From NCBI GenBank assembly GCA_944321895.1, contig CALUNA010000009.1:1-64000 (forward strand): a stretch of 64,000 bases of DNA. The letters run 5' to 3'. This DNA comes from an uncultured Bacteroidales bacterium. GTDB taxonomy: Bacteria; Bacteroidota; Bacteroidia; Bacteroidales; Paludibacteraceae. Both the position numbers and the translations under genes were made by a program. Positions 39,009-48,148 of the stretch are shown piece after piece (the first letter of the stretch is position 1; each line of letters begins with the position of its first letter). Below the pieces are notes generated by a model. It was not told where the DNA came from. It saw only the letters and a list, made by a program, of their open reading frames with translations, and did not search any database.

Positions 39009-41222
39009 TCAGAACAGGCTCCATGCAACGGTCAGACCTGCCATCACAATGGATACCATGGACATGAGCTTTATCAAGATATTCAAACTTGGCCCGGATG
39101 TATCCTTGAAAGGGTCGCCAACCGTGTCACCGACAACGGTCGCCTTATGATTGTCACTGCCTTTTCCGCCAAGGTTACCTTCTTCAATATACTTTTTGGC
39201 ATTGTCCCAGGCTCCGCCGGCATTGGCCATGAAAATGGCCAGTACAAATCCGGCAGCCAGTCCGCCGACCAGCAAGCCCATTACACCCGATACACCCAAC
39301 AAAAGTCCTATTACAATGGGAACCACAATGGCCAACAATGATGGGAAAAGCATCTCCTGTTGTGCTCCTTTTGTTGATATGGCTACGCAGCGTGCATAGT
39401 CTGGTGTTCCTTCACCGGTAAGGATTCCCTTGATTTCACGGAACTGCCGGCGCACTTCCTCAACCATCTTCTGGGCTGCACGTCCTACGGCATTCATGGT
39501 CAGGCCACAAAACAGGAAGGCCATCATTGCACCGACAAACATGCCAATCAGCACTTTCGGATTCATTAAATTAACCTGATAATACTCCATGAAATCGCCA
39601 AAAGTTGCCGTTGATACGGATATTTCACTGCCATCCGACATTTCAAGCACCGTATTTCCCAGACGTATCAGACCGATTTTTATTTCTTCTATATAGGAAG
39701 CCAGCAAGGCAAGAGCCGTCAGAGCGGCAGACCCGATGGCAAAACCTTTGCCAGTTGCTGCAGTCGTATTGCCCAATGCATCCAATGCATCCGTGCGCTG
39801 ACGGACTTCAGGGCCTAAACCACTCATTTCCGCATTTCCGCCGGCATTATCGGCAATCGGCCCATAAGCATCCGTCGCCAACGTGATACCCAACGTGGAA
39901 AGCATACCAACGGCGGCAATGCCGATTCCATACAAACCCAGACTCAAGTTTTCTGCTGTCAGCATGTGCGCAATATCGAAGTTGATGGCACACAAGTAGC
40001 TCAGCAAAATAGCAAAGGCTATGGCTATTACAGGAATACAACTTGAAATCATACCCAATCCCAGACCAGAAATGATTACCGTTGCCGGGCCGGTTTGCGC
40101 ACTGCCTGCCACTTTTCGGGTCGGGGCATAAGAATGTGAAGTATAATATTCCGTTCCTTTACCAATGATGATGCCTGCCAGCAAGCCGCAAATCACGGAA
40201 CAGGACAGTCCCACCCAGTTTTGTATGCCCAGCAAATATAAAACGGCAAAAGTACAGATGGCAATCAGCACGGAGCTGACGTTCACCCCTCTGTTCAGGG
40301 CAGCCATAAGTTGTTTCATGCCGGCGCCTTCCTGTGTCTTTACCAGAAAAATACCGATTATGGACAGGAATATGCCTACTGCTGCTATAATCATCGGCGC
40401 CAAAACGGCTTTCATCTGCATGTCGGGATTCGTCATAAAGCACGAAGCACCGAGCGCCGCCGTGGCCAAAATGGAACCGCAATAGCTTTCGTACAAATCG
40501 GCACCCATGCCGGCAACATCACCCACGTTGTCGCCCACGTTGTCGGCAATCGTAGCCGGATTGCGCGGGTCATCTTCCGGGATTCCCGCCTCCACCTTGC
40601 CCACCAAATCGGCGCCCACATCAGCAGCCTTGGTATAGATTCCACCGCCCACACGGGCAAAAAGTGCCTGTGTACTCGCTCCCATGCCAAAAGTCAGCAT
40701 GGTTGTCGTTATCATCATCAGTTTTTGGGCAGCATCCACTTCTTCCACGAATGCATTCAAGATCAAAAACCACACGGAAATATCCAACAAGGCAAGTCCG
40801 ACTACCACCAGCCCCATCACCGCACCGGAGCGGAAAGCTATCTGCAAACCGGCATTCAACGACTTGCGGGCAGCATTGGCCGTGCGAGCCGAAGCATATG
40901 TGGCTGTTTTCATGCCAAAAAATCCTGCCAGACCCGAAAAGAAGCCACCGGTCAGGAATGCAAACGGCACCCAATGGTTCTGCAAATCAAAGATTGCCAT
41001 AACTGCAAAAATTATTGCCAGTATGACAAAGACTCCCGTAACAACTTTATACTGTTGTTTCAGATAGGACATGGCCCCCTCCCGAACAAATTGTGCTATA
41101 CGTTTCATTGCCGACGTTCCTTCATCCTGCTGAATCATCTTTTTAAAGAAATAGTAGGCGAACCCCAAAGCCACGACTGCCGCAAGCGGCACCAAATAAA
41201 AAACTGTGTTTGTCATATTCAT
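39009..41222 (-). CDS. hppA: K+-dependent membrane-bound pyrophosphatase
   Basis: A 737-residue, about 16-helix membrane pyrophosphatase that couples pyrophosphate hydrolysis to H+ and/or Na+ export. The pyrophosphate site [19 protein letters not shown] is intact, followed by [24 protein letters not shown] has Ala where K+-independent enzymes have Lys, so it should be K+-dependent, a group that contains Na+ pumps and dual Na+/H+ pumps. The C-terminal [19 protein letters not shown] is also intact. It is the only coding gene after the terminator at 38944. The ion specificity is not decided by what I can see. Confidence 0.95.
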   Translation of the reverse strand: MNMTNTVFYLVPLAAVVALGFAYYFFKKMIQQDEGTSAMKRIAQFVREGAMSYLKQQYKVVTGVFVILAIIFAVMAIFDLQNHWVPFAFLTGGFFSGLAGFFGMKTATYASARTANAARKSLNAGLQIAFRSGAVMGLVVVGLALLDISVWFLILNAFVEEVDAAQKLMMITTTMLTFGMGASTQALFARVGGGIYTKAADVGADLVGKVEAGIPEDDPRNPATIADNVGDNVGDVAGMGADLYESYCGSILATAALGASCFMTNPDMQMKAVLAPMIIAAVGIFLSIIGIFLVKTQEGAGMKQLMAALNRGVNVSSVLIAICTFAVLYLLGIQNWVGLSCSVICGLLAGIIIGKGTEYYTSHSYAPTRKVAGSAQTGPATVIISGLGLGMISSCIPVIAIAFAILLSYLCAINFDIAHMLTAENLSLGLYGIGIAAVGMLSTLGITLATDAYGPIADNAGGNAEMSGLGPEVRQRTDALDALGNTTAATGKGFAIGSAALTALALLASYIEEIKIGLIRLGNTVLEMSDGSEISVSTATFGDFMEYYQVNLMNPKVLIGMFVGAMMAFLFCGLTMNAVGRAAQKMVEEVRRQFREIKGILTGEGTPDYARCVAISTKGAQQEMLFPSLLAIVVPIVIGLLLGVSGVMGLLVGGLAAGFVLAIFMANAGGAWDNAKKYIEEGNLGGKGSDNHKATVVGDTVGDPFKDTSGPSLNILIKLMSMVSIVMAGLTVAWSLF

Positions 41223-41282
41223 GATAAAAATTTAAGTATGATGAATAAATGATTTCCCTACAAGACAAGACACCTCGTCTTC

Positions 41283-41768
41283 CTATTTCCATTCCTTATA
41301 AGGATGTTGCGCCAACATCACGTTATAATAGCGCGGGTCACCCGTAACCTCCACTCCCAGAAATCCGGGTTTTTCAAATTGCTGTTCTTCCGATTCCAGT
41401 TCAATTTCAGCCACAAACAGTCCGCTGTTGTCTCCCAGGAATTCATCCACTTCGACAATGATTCCTCCATACGGCACGTTGTATCGTATTTTGTCTATTA
41501 CGGAAGGAAGACACAGCTGAAACAGTTCTTCTGCTTCGTCTGTTGATATCTGTTTTTCAAATTCATAGCGGCTCCATCCCAGTTTGTCTGGCCGCCCTTT
41601 TATTGTCAGGAAAGCGTTGCTTCCCTTGCGGCGCACCCGCACCGTACGGTCAGGGTCCTGACTGATATAACCCTGGATAATCCGCATGGATTCAACTGCC
41701 ATGTCCCGCCAAGATTCATCTTTCAGCAAGAATTTCCGTTCTATTTCCACGTTCTTCATATGATTCAT
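41283..41768 (-). CDS. CYTH-domain protein
   Basis: A 161-residue (or 158 from the second ATG) CYTH/triphosphate tunnel protein. The N-terminal ExExK signature is present as VEIERKFLL, with alternating charged strands (RTVRVRRKG, FLTIKGR, YEFEKQI, IVEVDEF, FVAEIELES) forming the tunnel. Family members are inorganic triphosphatases, thiamine triphosphatases or class IV adenylate cyclases; a short form like this is most often a tripolyphosphatase-type hydrolase. It overlaps the end of the upstream nucleosidase-like gene by 4 bp if the first ATG is used. Confidence 0.85.
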   Translation of the reverse strand: MNHMKNVEIERKFLLKDESWRDMAVESMRIIQGYISQDPDRTVRVRRKGSNAFLTIKGRPDKLGWSRYEFEKQISTDEAEELFQLCLPSVIDKIRYNVPYGGIIVEVDEFLGDNSGLFVAEIELESEEQQFEKPGFLGVEVTGDPRYYNVMLAQHPYKEWK

Positions 41769-42526
41769 ACTAAACCGGCAAGTTGCAACAAGGCTGCATA
41801 TTCACTGACAATAGCCAGGGAATAGTCTGCACTGTGCCTTTCCACAAACTCCCGGGCCACATCGGCATGTTTCTCTTCAAAGCCGTTTGATATGACCATT
41901 GCCACACACAAAGGAATTCCGTAATCATCACACACCTGAGCGACGGCGGCACTTTCCATATCGGCACACAAGACAGATGGCAAATTCCGGTTCAGCGCCT
42001 TGCACATGTCCTGTGTGCTGAGATACAAATCGCCTGATGCAATGTCGCCAACCAGCAGGTGCGGCTGATCGATATAATTTTCGGCCAAGGCGGCCCGGAA
42101 GTCCTTCGCGTTTTTCAAAAAGTTATAAACAGACTGACGCGCCATTTCCTGTTGTCTTTCCGTTATTTCAAACGATGTCTTTCCTGTCAGCGGTATTTCA
42201 AACCGACGCATTCGTGGACGGGCATCCATATCATGCTGGAAGAGCCGTTGCGCCACAACCACATCGCCCACATGCAAATCAGCAGACAACGCGCTGGCAA
42301 CTCCCGTAAAAAAAATCTGGTCAACCCCATATTCCACAATCAGATTGGTTGCCGTTGCTGCAGCTGCAACCTTTCCCCACCGCGAAAACACGGCCACAAC
42401 CGGAACGCCCAACAAGGTTCCTTTGTAGAAAACACGGTTTCCACGTTCATAAATCTGCTTGTTGCCAAGTGTTTTCAAAATTCTTTCCATGTCTTCGGGC
42501 ATTGACCCTATGAGTCCGAGTTTCAT
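41765..42526 (-). CDS. MTA/SAH nucleosidase-like protein with altered catalytic acids
   Basis: A 253-residue nucleoside phosphorylase-fold protein that resembles methylthioadenosine/S-adenosylhomocysteine nucleosidase: MKLGLIGSMPEDM at the N terminus, FTGVASALSADLHVGDVV, and ADMESAAVAQVC with the ribose-binding Met-Glu. However, the position of the catalytic Asp (ISD in the E. coli enzyme) reads ISN, and the N-terminal general acid position is Asp instead of Glu. It may therefore have a different substrate or be weakly active. Forms a unit with the CYTH gene. Promoter box TATCTTTG at 42563-42570. Confidence 0.75.
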   Translation of the reverse strand: MKLGLIGSMPEDMERILKTLGNKQIYERGNRVFYKGTLLGVPVVAVFSRWGKVAAAATATNLIVEYGVDQIFFTGVASALSADLHVGDVVVAQRLFQHDMDARPRMRRFEIPLTGKTSFEITERQQEMARQSVYNFLKNAKDFRAALAENYIDQPHLLVGDIASGDLYLSTQDMCKALNRNLPSVLCADMESAAVAQVCDDYGIPLCVAMVISNGFEEKHADVAREFVERHSADYSLAIVSEYAALLQLAGLV

Positions 42527-42562
42527 GATCTGTTGCGTTTATGTTTTTCTTCAAGGCAAATA

Positions 42563-42570
42563 CAAAGATA
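42563..42570 (-). promoter_or_regulatory. -7 box (TATCTTTG) of the nucleosidase-like gene
   Basis: Reads TATCTTTG on the minus strand, 37 bp before the start at 42526. Confidence 0.55.
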
Positions 42571-42756
42571 GTGAAAATCCGTATTCATGCAAAGAAATAA
42601 GTAAAATTATTGCTGTTCCCATGATTTATTTTACTCGTAATGCCATTGACTTGCTACATGCTGTTGCGGTCATTTAAAACGCGAATCGGCTTGGAGTCAA
42701 TTTCAAACCCAATAAAAGGCACAATTATTTTGTAAAATGGGTAAACGATAACAGAA

Positions 42757-42879
42757 ATAGTGAGTTCCTTTCAAATCTTTGTATCTTTGACATCAGAAAC
42801 AACGAGCTGCCAGTTGGTACAGTAACCACGGTTGTTGTGAGTTCCTTTCAAATCTTGTATCTTTGACATCAGAAACAAC
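42757..42879 (+). CRISPR. orphan two-repeat CRISPR remnant
   Basis: Two decayed copies of the main-array repeat flank one 30-nt spacer (42804-42833). The right copy (42834-42879) is 46 nt and differs from the consensus at only three positions (AGTTCC for AATTGC, AATC for AATT). The left copy (about 42757-42803) has lost the first bases and has one extra T. Both keep TATCTTTGACATCAGAAACA. They lie 3.6 kb from the main array on the side away from the cas genes, where the oldest repeats of an array are expected. Confidence 0.85.
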
Positions 42880-43770
42880 TTATGGTCTTTGGCATGCCGC
42901 GCATTCCACGGCACATCATTCAGCCCGGAAGACAGGGCAAGGCTGCACATATACATGTACGAAAAGACATTGCAGGACGATTTGAAATTGATACCCAATC
43001 AGGAAGAAAAAGAAAAGTACACGGAGAAATTCCGTGATTGGGTACGTACCTTATTCAACAAGCACTCAAGGATATTGAGCGCAATGATTACGGGTCCGGC
43101 ACGTTTCCCGACAGCAAGAAACGAGAAAGCGCATAACGCTTACTCGAAAGCGTTGGAAGATTTTGAAAATTGGAGAAGCAGGGCAATCAAAGCAATAAAC
43201 AAACGCATTGAAGATGGAAAGCCGGCAGAACAGAAGCAACAAGAAGAATGGGAGAACCTGAAAGCAGACATTGATTGGAATATCAAATCATGCGTTGACA
43301 TTGACAACGGTGCTCCCTACCATCGACAAGCCTTTACTAATTCAATATACGGGAAAATAGAAAGGCTGGCAGGAAACGGCAAGTCAGAGCTTGTCATGCG
43401 TGCAATCGAGTATGTCAAACAAGTGCAGGACGAGAATACCGCTGGCTTAAAGAAACCGTTGTTTACAAACCGCCATAAGATATGGCAACTAAAAGATGTT
43501 TGCGAAAAATCCATACAAAAACGAAAAGAAGAGCACGACAAAGGCAACGATGAAATAAAGTTTGAAGGTGGAGTCATTGTAAAGAACCGCGAGGAAGACC
43601 GCCTGCAAATCTTGTTTAACGAAAAACCAGATGCAGAAACAATATCAAGATTGAAACACAACGGATTCCGCTGGTCGCCACGCTTCAAAGCCTGGCAACG
43701 ACAGCTTACAACCAACGCATGTTACGCGTGCGCAAGGGTAATACCATTAACGGAACGATTGGCCATATAA
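42880..43770 (+). CDS. 5'-truncated phage/mobile-element protein fragment
   Basis: The open frame continues without a start codon through the CRISPR repeat to a stop at 42838-42840. The reading from 42889 uses only TTG and the first ATG is 42955, so the true N terminus is missing at the repeat boundary. The 290 remaining residues are soluble and helical. The C-terminal part (KFEGGVIVKNREEDRLQILF, then FRWSPRFKAWQRQLT) is of a type I associate with large proteins of Bacteroidota phages and conjugative elements. Exact function is unknown. It could be transcribed from the promoter in the adjacent repeat. Confidence 0.55.
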   Translation, partial: LWSLACRAFHGTSFSPEDRARLHIYMYEKTLQDDLKLIPNQEEKEKYTEKFRDWVRTLFNKHSRILSAMITGPARFPTARNEKAHNAYSKALEDFENWRSRAIKAINKRIEDGKPAEQKQQEEWENLKADIDWNIKSCVDIDNGAPYHRQAFTNSIYGKIERLAGNGKSELVMRAIEYVKQVQDENTAGLKKPLFTNRHKIWQLKDVCEKSIQKRKEEHDKGNDEIKFEGGVIVKNREEDRLQILFNEKPDAETISRLKHNGFRWSPRFKAWQRQLTTNACYACARVIPLTERLAI

Positions 43771-44021
43771 TGAATAAGATATATCACGTGGAGTTGAAAG
43801 GACAGGCAGGAGTGTGCAGACACTCCTACTTTGGTTCAAAGGCGGCTATATTTGAGTCGATAAGCCCGGAACAGCTTGGAATATCGTACAGGACATTGGT
43901 CAACAAATATGACCTATCCAAGCAACCTTACGAGAATAAGAAATGCATTATCAGGATGGGTGAACTTGTCAGAAAAAAAACAGGGCGTGGACCCAGACCG
44001 CAACAGTTCTTCCATATCTGA
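43770..44021 (+). CDS. small phage-type protein, unknown
   Basis: An 83-residue basic protein when started at ATG 43770, which overlaps the stop of the preceding gene (TAATG), a sign of translational coupling. The open frame begins further upstream, but that part overlaps the neighbour. It has KKTGRGPRPQQFFHI at the C terminus and no motif I can name. It might be a small nucleic-acid-binding protein, by charge only. It belongs to the phage-type segment inside the CRISPR locus. Confidence 0.5.
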   Translation: MNKIYHVELKGQAGVCRHSYFGSKAAIFESISPEQLGISYRTLVNKYDLSKQPYENKKCIIRMGELVRKKTGRGPRPQQFFHI

Positions 44022-44069
44022 TTTTTCATTTCAAGAAAAAACCAATACTTTTGTATCAACATATCAATT

Positions 44070-44429
44070 ATGCAGCAAGCTATGAGCAAACGAGATGAAT
44101 TGATAAAGCAATGCCGTTATTATCACGGAGAAAAAAAGAATCCGTATCAAAGTCCACCTATCGAAGATGAACGGTTATCTTGGTTTTGGGATATGGAACG
44201 TGTATATGTCATGCACAACGGTAAGTTTGATGGTGAAAGTGAATATTATAAATCAATCAAAGGCAAGACATATCCAGGCATTCCATACAGCTTACTTATG
44301 GTAATGTTTACCTCATGGGCAAAACAATCATACGATATGAAAAACGAAATTCAAGGTTTCTATACCCTTGTCGATTATTACCTGTTTACAGCTAATGACC
44401 ATTTCCCAGAAGACAAAATTCCTGAATGA
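44070..44429 (+). CDS. 119-residue protein next to the MuF-ART toxin; possible immunity protein
   Basis: A soluble, mixed-charge protein (LSWFWDMERVYVMHNG, then KGKTYPGIPYSLLMVMF) with no signal peptide and no family I can recognise. It may start at 44070 or at ATG 44082. It ends 45 bp from the end of the MuF/ADP-ribosyltransferase gene, which is convergent, with a shared terminator between them. Small proteins next to polymorphic toxins are often immunity proteins; here that is only a guess from location, and the convergent arrangement is not the usual one. Confidence 0.45.
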   Translation: MQQAMSKRDELIKQCRYYHGEKKNPYQSPPIEDERLSWFWDMERVYVMHNGKFDGESEYYKSIKGKTYPGIPYSLLMVMFTSWAKQSYDMKNEIQGFYTLVDYYLFTANDHFPEDKIPE

Positions 44430-44433
44430 AACT

Positions 44434-44469
44434 AAAAGGGACGAACTTACACAGAGGTTCGTCCCTTTT
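44434..44469. terminator. bidirectional terminator
   Basis: A 13-bp perfect stem (AAAAGGGACGAAC and its complement) with a 10-nt loop and T-runs on both strands, serving the convergent genes on either side. Confidence 0.85.
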
Positions 44470-44473
44470 TGCT

Positions 44474-46504
44474 CTAATATCCGATGTTGCTGTCTTGAAT
44501 ATATGATAAATCTTTAATTTCCTGTCCGACAACTTCGCAATCTATGTATATCTTTCCGCTTTCTTGATATACTTTTGTTATACGCATCTGTGTACCCCTT
44601 TGGAATAGCGTTTCATGTTCTGAACTGAACGATGAAAACCGTTGGTCTCCATCCCAATCCTTTCCTGCACCTCTTCCGTATGCACTTATTGGCTCAATGT
44701 AAGCAGCTTTTGTACCTTTAGGGGCATAAATGTTAAGTATGACATTCCTATGACTGAATCCTTGCCCTTTTCTGCTACTTGTGGACATAAAACCACCTTC
44801 TTGCATTACCATGCCCACTAAATCCTGAATATCTGACGGCATTTTTCCTCCGGCGAACTCAATTCGTGAACGTATAACTGACAGACCATCGTCTCCACGA
44901 GTAAACCACATATCAACTGGTAATTCATTCTTCTCAATATATGAAGTGATGCTATTTACTTTCTCTACAAATCTATTTTTTGATTGTGAATTACTATATC
45001 TACGTCCCTGTAAAGGTTCGTTTACATCGCAATAATGGTGTGTGTACTCATATACATAGTCTTTTTCTTTAATTGTAGCAGCTTTCCAATTTTTGCCTGC
45101 TGTGTCAATAAGAGCAGCGTCAGCTTTACTTCCGTCAGCTTTGTCCCAAATTGCAGCATCCTTTCTTTCCTGCGAATAAGCATCTTCTCCGAACTGGCTT
45201 TTGAATTTACCTTTTCTACGTTGTGCAGCCGCTTTGTCGAGTTGCTCACGTTTCTTCTTGATGTCAAGTATTGTCTGCTGTGCAGCAGCCTTGTCCTTAC
45301 CGGAGATTGCATCATGCAATTTATCCACGAGGTCAAGATACGGCTGCGACTTCGTTTTGAAGCTGCTGATGCTCTTGAACTCATTGCCAATGTTCTCCCA
45401 ATCGAGAGCGTCTGACACCTTTTCGAGCTGTTTCTTGTAGGCGTTCTGTGCCACCTCCCATGTTGAGTATTTCTGATGATTCTGTACCCAATCTATCTCA
45501 AACGAGAGTTTGGACTTCTGTTTTTCCAAAGAAAGGCCAGCCCAGCCCTCCAGCTTCTTCTGTACGGCTTCATTGACCGCCTTTGCCTCAGACATTGAGA
45601 ACTGACGTGCAACCTGCATCGGATTATCGAGATATGAGTATGAGAGGATTTCCTTGCCGACCGTTTTCAGCTCGCGAGCTTCTTTGATTATCGTATCGAG
45701 ATTGCCGCCGTTGAGAGCTTTCTGCAATGCTGATGTATCAACGTCCGAGATACCGCCCATGTATGACAGAATACTCTGGCCGTACTTGCGTGTAGCCCTA
45801 CGCTCGTTCCATGCATTGCGTATGGACGCTTCCTGTTCAGGCGTTCTGTTTGCGTGACGGATCTCTGCGTTTCGCAAAGTCCAACGCCGCTTGATGTCCT
45901 GTATCTGTTCGGGAGTTCTTGCCGCATGGCGTTCTTTGGCTGTTTCCAAAGCCGTAGGGGGATTTATAATTCTGTCTACGGTCTTCTTGTTGTTTCTGAT
46001 GAAATATGGCAACGTACCGCGTTCTTTTGCCCTTTCTATGCGTTCTTTGTTGTCCCTTGCCCATGATTTGAAGTTGTCAGGCACGTCGGTAATGGTCTTG
46101 CCGGACAAATCATAAGCCTCCCCGTTCATTTTCGCCTGCCGCAAATCAACCATTTCTTCTTCGGACAACAGAATGGGGGTGACAAAACAAAAGCATTGCG
46201 GATGCCACCCGTCAAAAACAAAATCTTTCGGGTATTTCCCGGCAAGCGTGTCGCAAATGTCAGTAACGGGATGGCTACGTGACAAGCGCACCTCCTGCCC
46301 GAGCACAAAGTCCATTTGCTGCCAGCGTGTGTTGTCAGCCCTGCGGTATGCAATGTTGGTTTCCGTCCTGGCAATGCGCATGGCGTTCTTTGCCGATGAA
46401 CGGTAAACGCCCTGTCCTGGATGGTAAGCCTCTGCCGCCTTTGACAGCTTCAGGTTTCCTTTCTCGTCACGTATCCGGCGGAACAGCTTGTCTGGGTTGT
46501 TCAA
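44474..46504 (-). CDS. MuF-type phage protein with C-terminal ADP-ribosyltransferase toxin domain, 5' truncated
   Basis: The frame has no ATG start: it begins with TTG at 46504 and runs upstream only into the first CRISPR repeat, where a stop at 46514-46516 closes it. The N-terminal about 135 residues are the distal part of a phage Mu F/head-morphogenesis (MuF) domain (ARTETNIAYRRADNTRW, then WHPQCFCFVTP, equivalent to the HPxCxC motif). Residues about 190-245 hold two RTPEQ repeats, followed by a helical linker. The C terminus is an R-S-E ADP-ribosyltransferase: Arg536 (WFTRGDD), STS at 574-576 (FMSTSSRKG), and Glu629-x-Glu631 (EHETLFQRG). Phage-borne MuF polymorphic toxins have this architecture. 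The toxin domain is intact; expression is doubtful. Confidence 0.8.
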   Translation of the reverse strand: MNNPDKLFRRIRDEKGNLKLSKAAEAYHPGQGVYRSSAKNAMRIARTETNIAYRRADNTRWQQMDFVLGQEVRLSRSHPVTDICDTLAGKYPKDFVFDGWHPQCFCFVTPILLSEEEMVDLRQAKMNGEAYDLSGKTITDVPDNFKSWARDNKERIERAKERGTLPYFIRNNKKTVDRIINPPTALETAKERHAARTPEQIQDIKRRWTLRNAEIRHANRTPEQEASIRNAWNERRATRKYGQSILSYMGGISDVDTSALQKALNGGNLDTIIKEARELKTVGKEILSYSYLDNPMQVARQFSMSEAKAVNEAVQKKLEGWAGLSLEKQKSKLSFEIDWVQNHQKYSTWEVAQNAYKKQLEKVSDALDWENIGNEFKSISSFKTKSQPYLDLVDKLHDAISGKDKAAAQQTILDIKKKREQLDKAAAQRRKGKFKSQFGEDAYSQERKDAAIWDKADGSKADAALIDTAGKNWKAATIKEKDYVYEYTHHYCDVNEPLQGRRYSNSQSKNRFVEKVNSITSYIEKNELPVDMWFTRGDDGLSVIRSRIEFAGGKMPSDIQDLVGMVMQEGGFMSTSSRKGQGFSHRNVILNIYAPKGTKAAYIEPISAYGRGAGKDWDGDQRFSSFSSEHETLFQRGTQMRITKVYQESGKIYIDCEVVGQEIKDLSYIQDSNIGY

Positions 46505-46511
46505 GTATTTG

Positions 46512-48148
46512 GTTATGAATTGCTTTCAAATTTTGTATCTTTGACATCAGAAACAACCTGGTAATGTTCATTCTTATGTGACCCATGGTTGTGAATTGCT
46601 TTCAAATTTTGTATCTTTGACATCAGAAACAACGCATTATGCCCATATCTGTTACCTCATAAAGTTGTGAATTGCTTTCAAATTTTGTATCTTTGACATC
46701 AGAAACAACAATGAAACAGGCTACCATTGGGCAATATGGGTTGTGAATTGCTTTCAAATTTTGTATCTTTGACATCAGAAACAACTGTGAGAAGTTCAAG
46801 GAACATGGGCTTCGGTTGTGAATTGCTTTCAAATTTTGTATCTTTGACATCAGAAACAACAAACGAGCCGCCGACGTCCGAAAGGAAAACGTTGTGAATT
46901 GCTTTCAAATTTTGTATCTTTGACATCAGAAACAACTTCGCTCCTTTCGTTCGTCGCTCTGTATCGGTTGTGAATTGCTTTCAAATTTTGTATCTTTGAC
47001 ATCAGAAACAACTTGTAAGGAATAAAGGTTGCACAACGTAGCGTTGTGAATTGCTTTCAAATTTTGTATCTTTGACATCAGAAACAACGCTGTCATTTAT
47101 CATGATTTTGCTGGTTTTGTTGTGAATTGCTTTCAAATTTTGTATCTTTGACATCAGAAACAACTTTAACCGAAATCGATACGTTGGACGACCTGTTGTG
47201 AATTGCTTTCAAATTTTGTATCTTTGACATCAGAAACAACACTTGGCCGTTTGATAATTGCCTAAGTTGTGTTGTGAATTGCTTTCAAATTTTGTATCTT
47301 TGACATCAGAAACAACGCAGTCAAGATCGGGTTTTTCCCTGAAATGTTGTGAATTGCTTTCAAATTTTGTATCTTTGACATCAGAAACAACTATTGTCGC
47401 CATCGTAGCTTGTACCGGGCAGTTGTGAATTGCTTTCAAATTTTGTATCTTTGACATCAGAAACAACTCATCAACCTGCCGCTTTCGCGACTTGATGGTT
47501 GTGAATTGCTTTCAAATTTTGTATCTTTGACATCAGAAACAACCCCACGGCGCCACAGCTGCCTGCGGGCGGGTTGTGAATTGCTTTCAAATTTTGTATC
47601 TTTGACATCAGAAACAACTTCCCGGCTCCCTTTCGCTCGCCGGTTCGGTTGTGAATTGCTTTCAAATTTTGTATCTTTGACATCAGAAACAACTGTCGTT
47701 GCAAACACCTCAGCTTCTTCGAGGTTGTGAATTGCTTTCAAATTTTGTATCTTTGACATCAGAAACAACATTACTTTTTTCGGGCCGCTGAACCGACCCG
47801 TTGTGAATTGCTTTCAAATTTTGTATCTTTGACATCAGAAACAACCGTCTGACAGATGTTTGATGATAAGGCTTTGTTGTGAATTGCTTTCAAATTTTGT
47901 ATCTTTGACATCAGAAACAACGGCTGCCGGAACGGGCACAAGCACCGTGTCGTTGTGAATTGCTTTCAAATTTTGTATCTTTGACATCAGAAACAACACA
48001 CTTTCGACATAGATTTGAATGCGCTTGTTGTGAATTGCTTTCAAATTTTGTATCTTTGACATCAGAAACAACTGAATGCTCTTGTACATACAAAGCCGAC
48101 AGGTTGTGAATTGCTTTCAAATTTTGTATCTTTGACATCAGAAACAAC
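46512..48148 (+). CRISPR. main type II-C CRISPR array, 22 repeats / 21 spacers
   Basis: The repeat is 46 nt (GTTGTGAATTGCTTTCAAAT, then TTTGTATCTTTGACATCAGA, then AACAAC). Repeats start at 46512, 46588, 46664, 46740, 46815, 46891, 46967, 47043, 47119, 47195, 47271, 47346, 47422, 47498, 47573, 47648, 47724, 47800, 47876, 47952, 48027 and 48103. Sixteen spacers are 30 nt and five are 29 nt. Only the first repeat differs (GTTATG), marking the cas-distal end as the older one. crRNA is read on the plus strand: the tracrRNA anti-repeat pairs with this strand and each repeat carries a rightward promoter. No spacer visibly matches another place in this window. Confidence 0.98.
46513..48134 (+). promoter_or_regulatory. 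promoter embedded in every CRISPR repeat
   Basis: In each repeat, TTG at positions 2-4, exactly 20 nt, and TATCTTTG at positions 25-32 form a full Bacteroidota promoter. Transcription would start 5-8 nt later, within the last bases of the repeat, and run into the following spacer. The element is also present in the orphan repeats at 42757-42879. Confidence 0.65.

Noticed and set aside
42889-42954. TTG 42889 as a genuine start of the phage-type gene
   Set aside because: The frame continues into the CRISPR repeat without a start; this is a truncated frame, not a real initiation site.
46937-47647. Spacers that might target the phage-type insert (self-targeting)
   Set aside because: I looked through the 21 spacers and the orphan spacer for shared words with the insert and found none; an alignment search would be needed to exclude imperfect matches.
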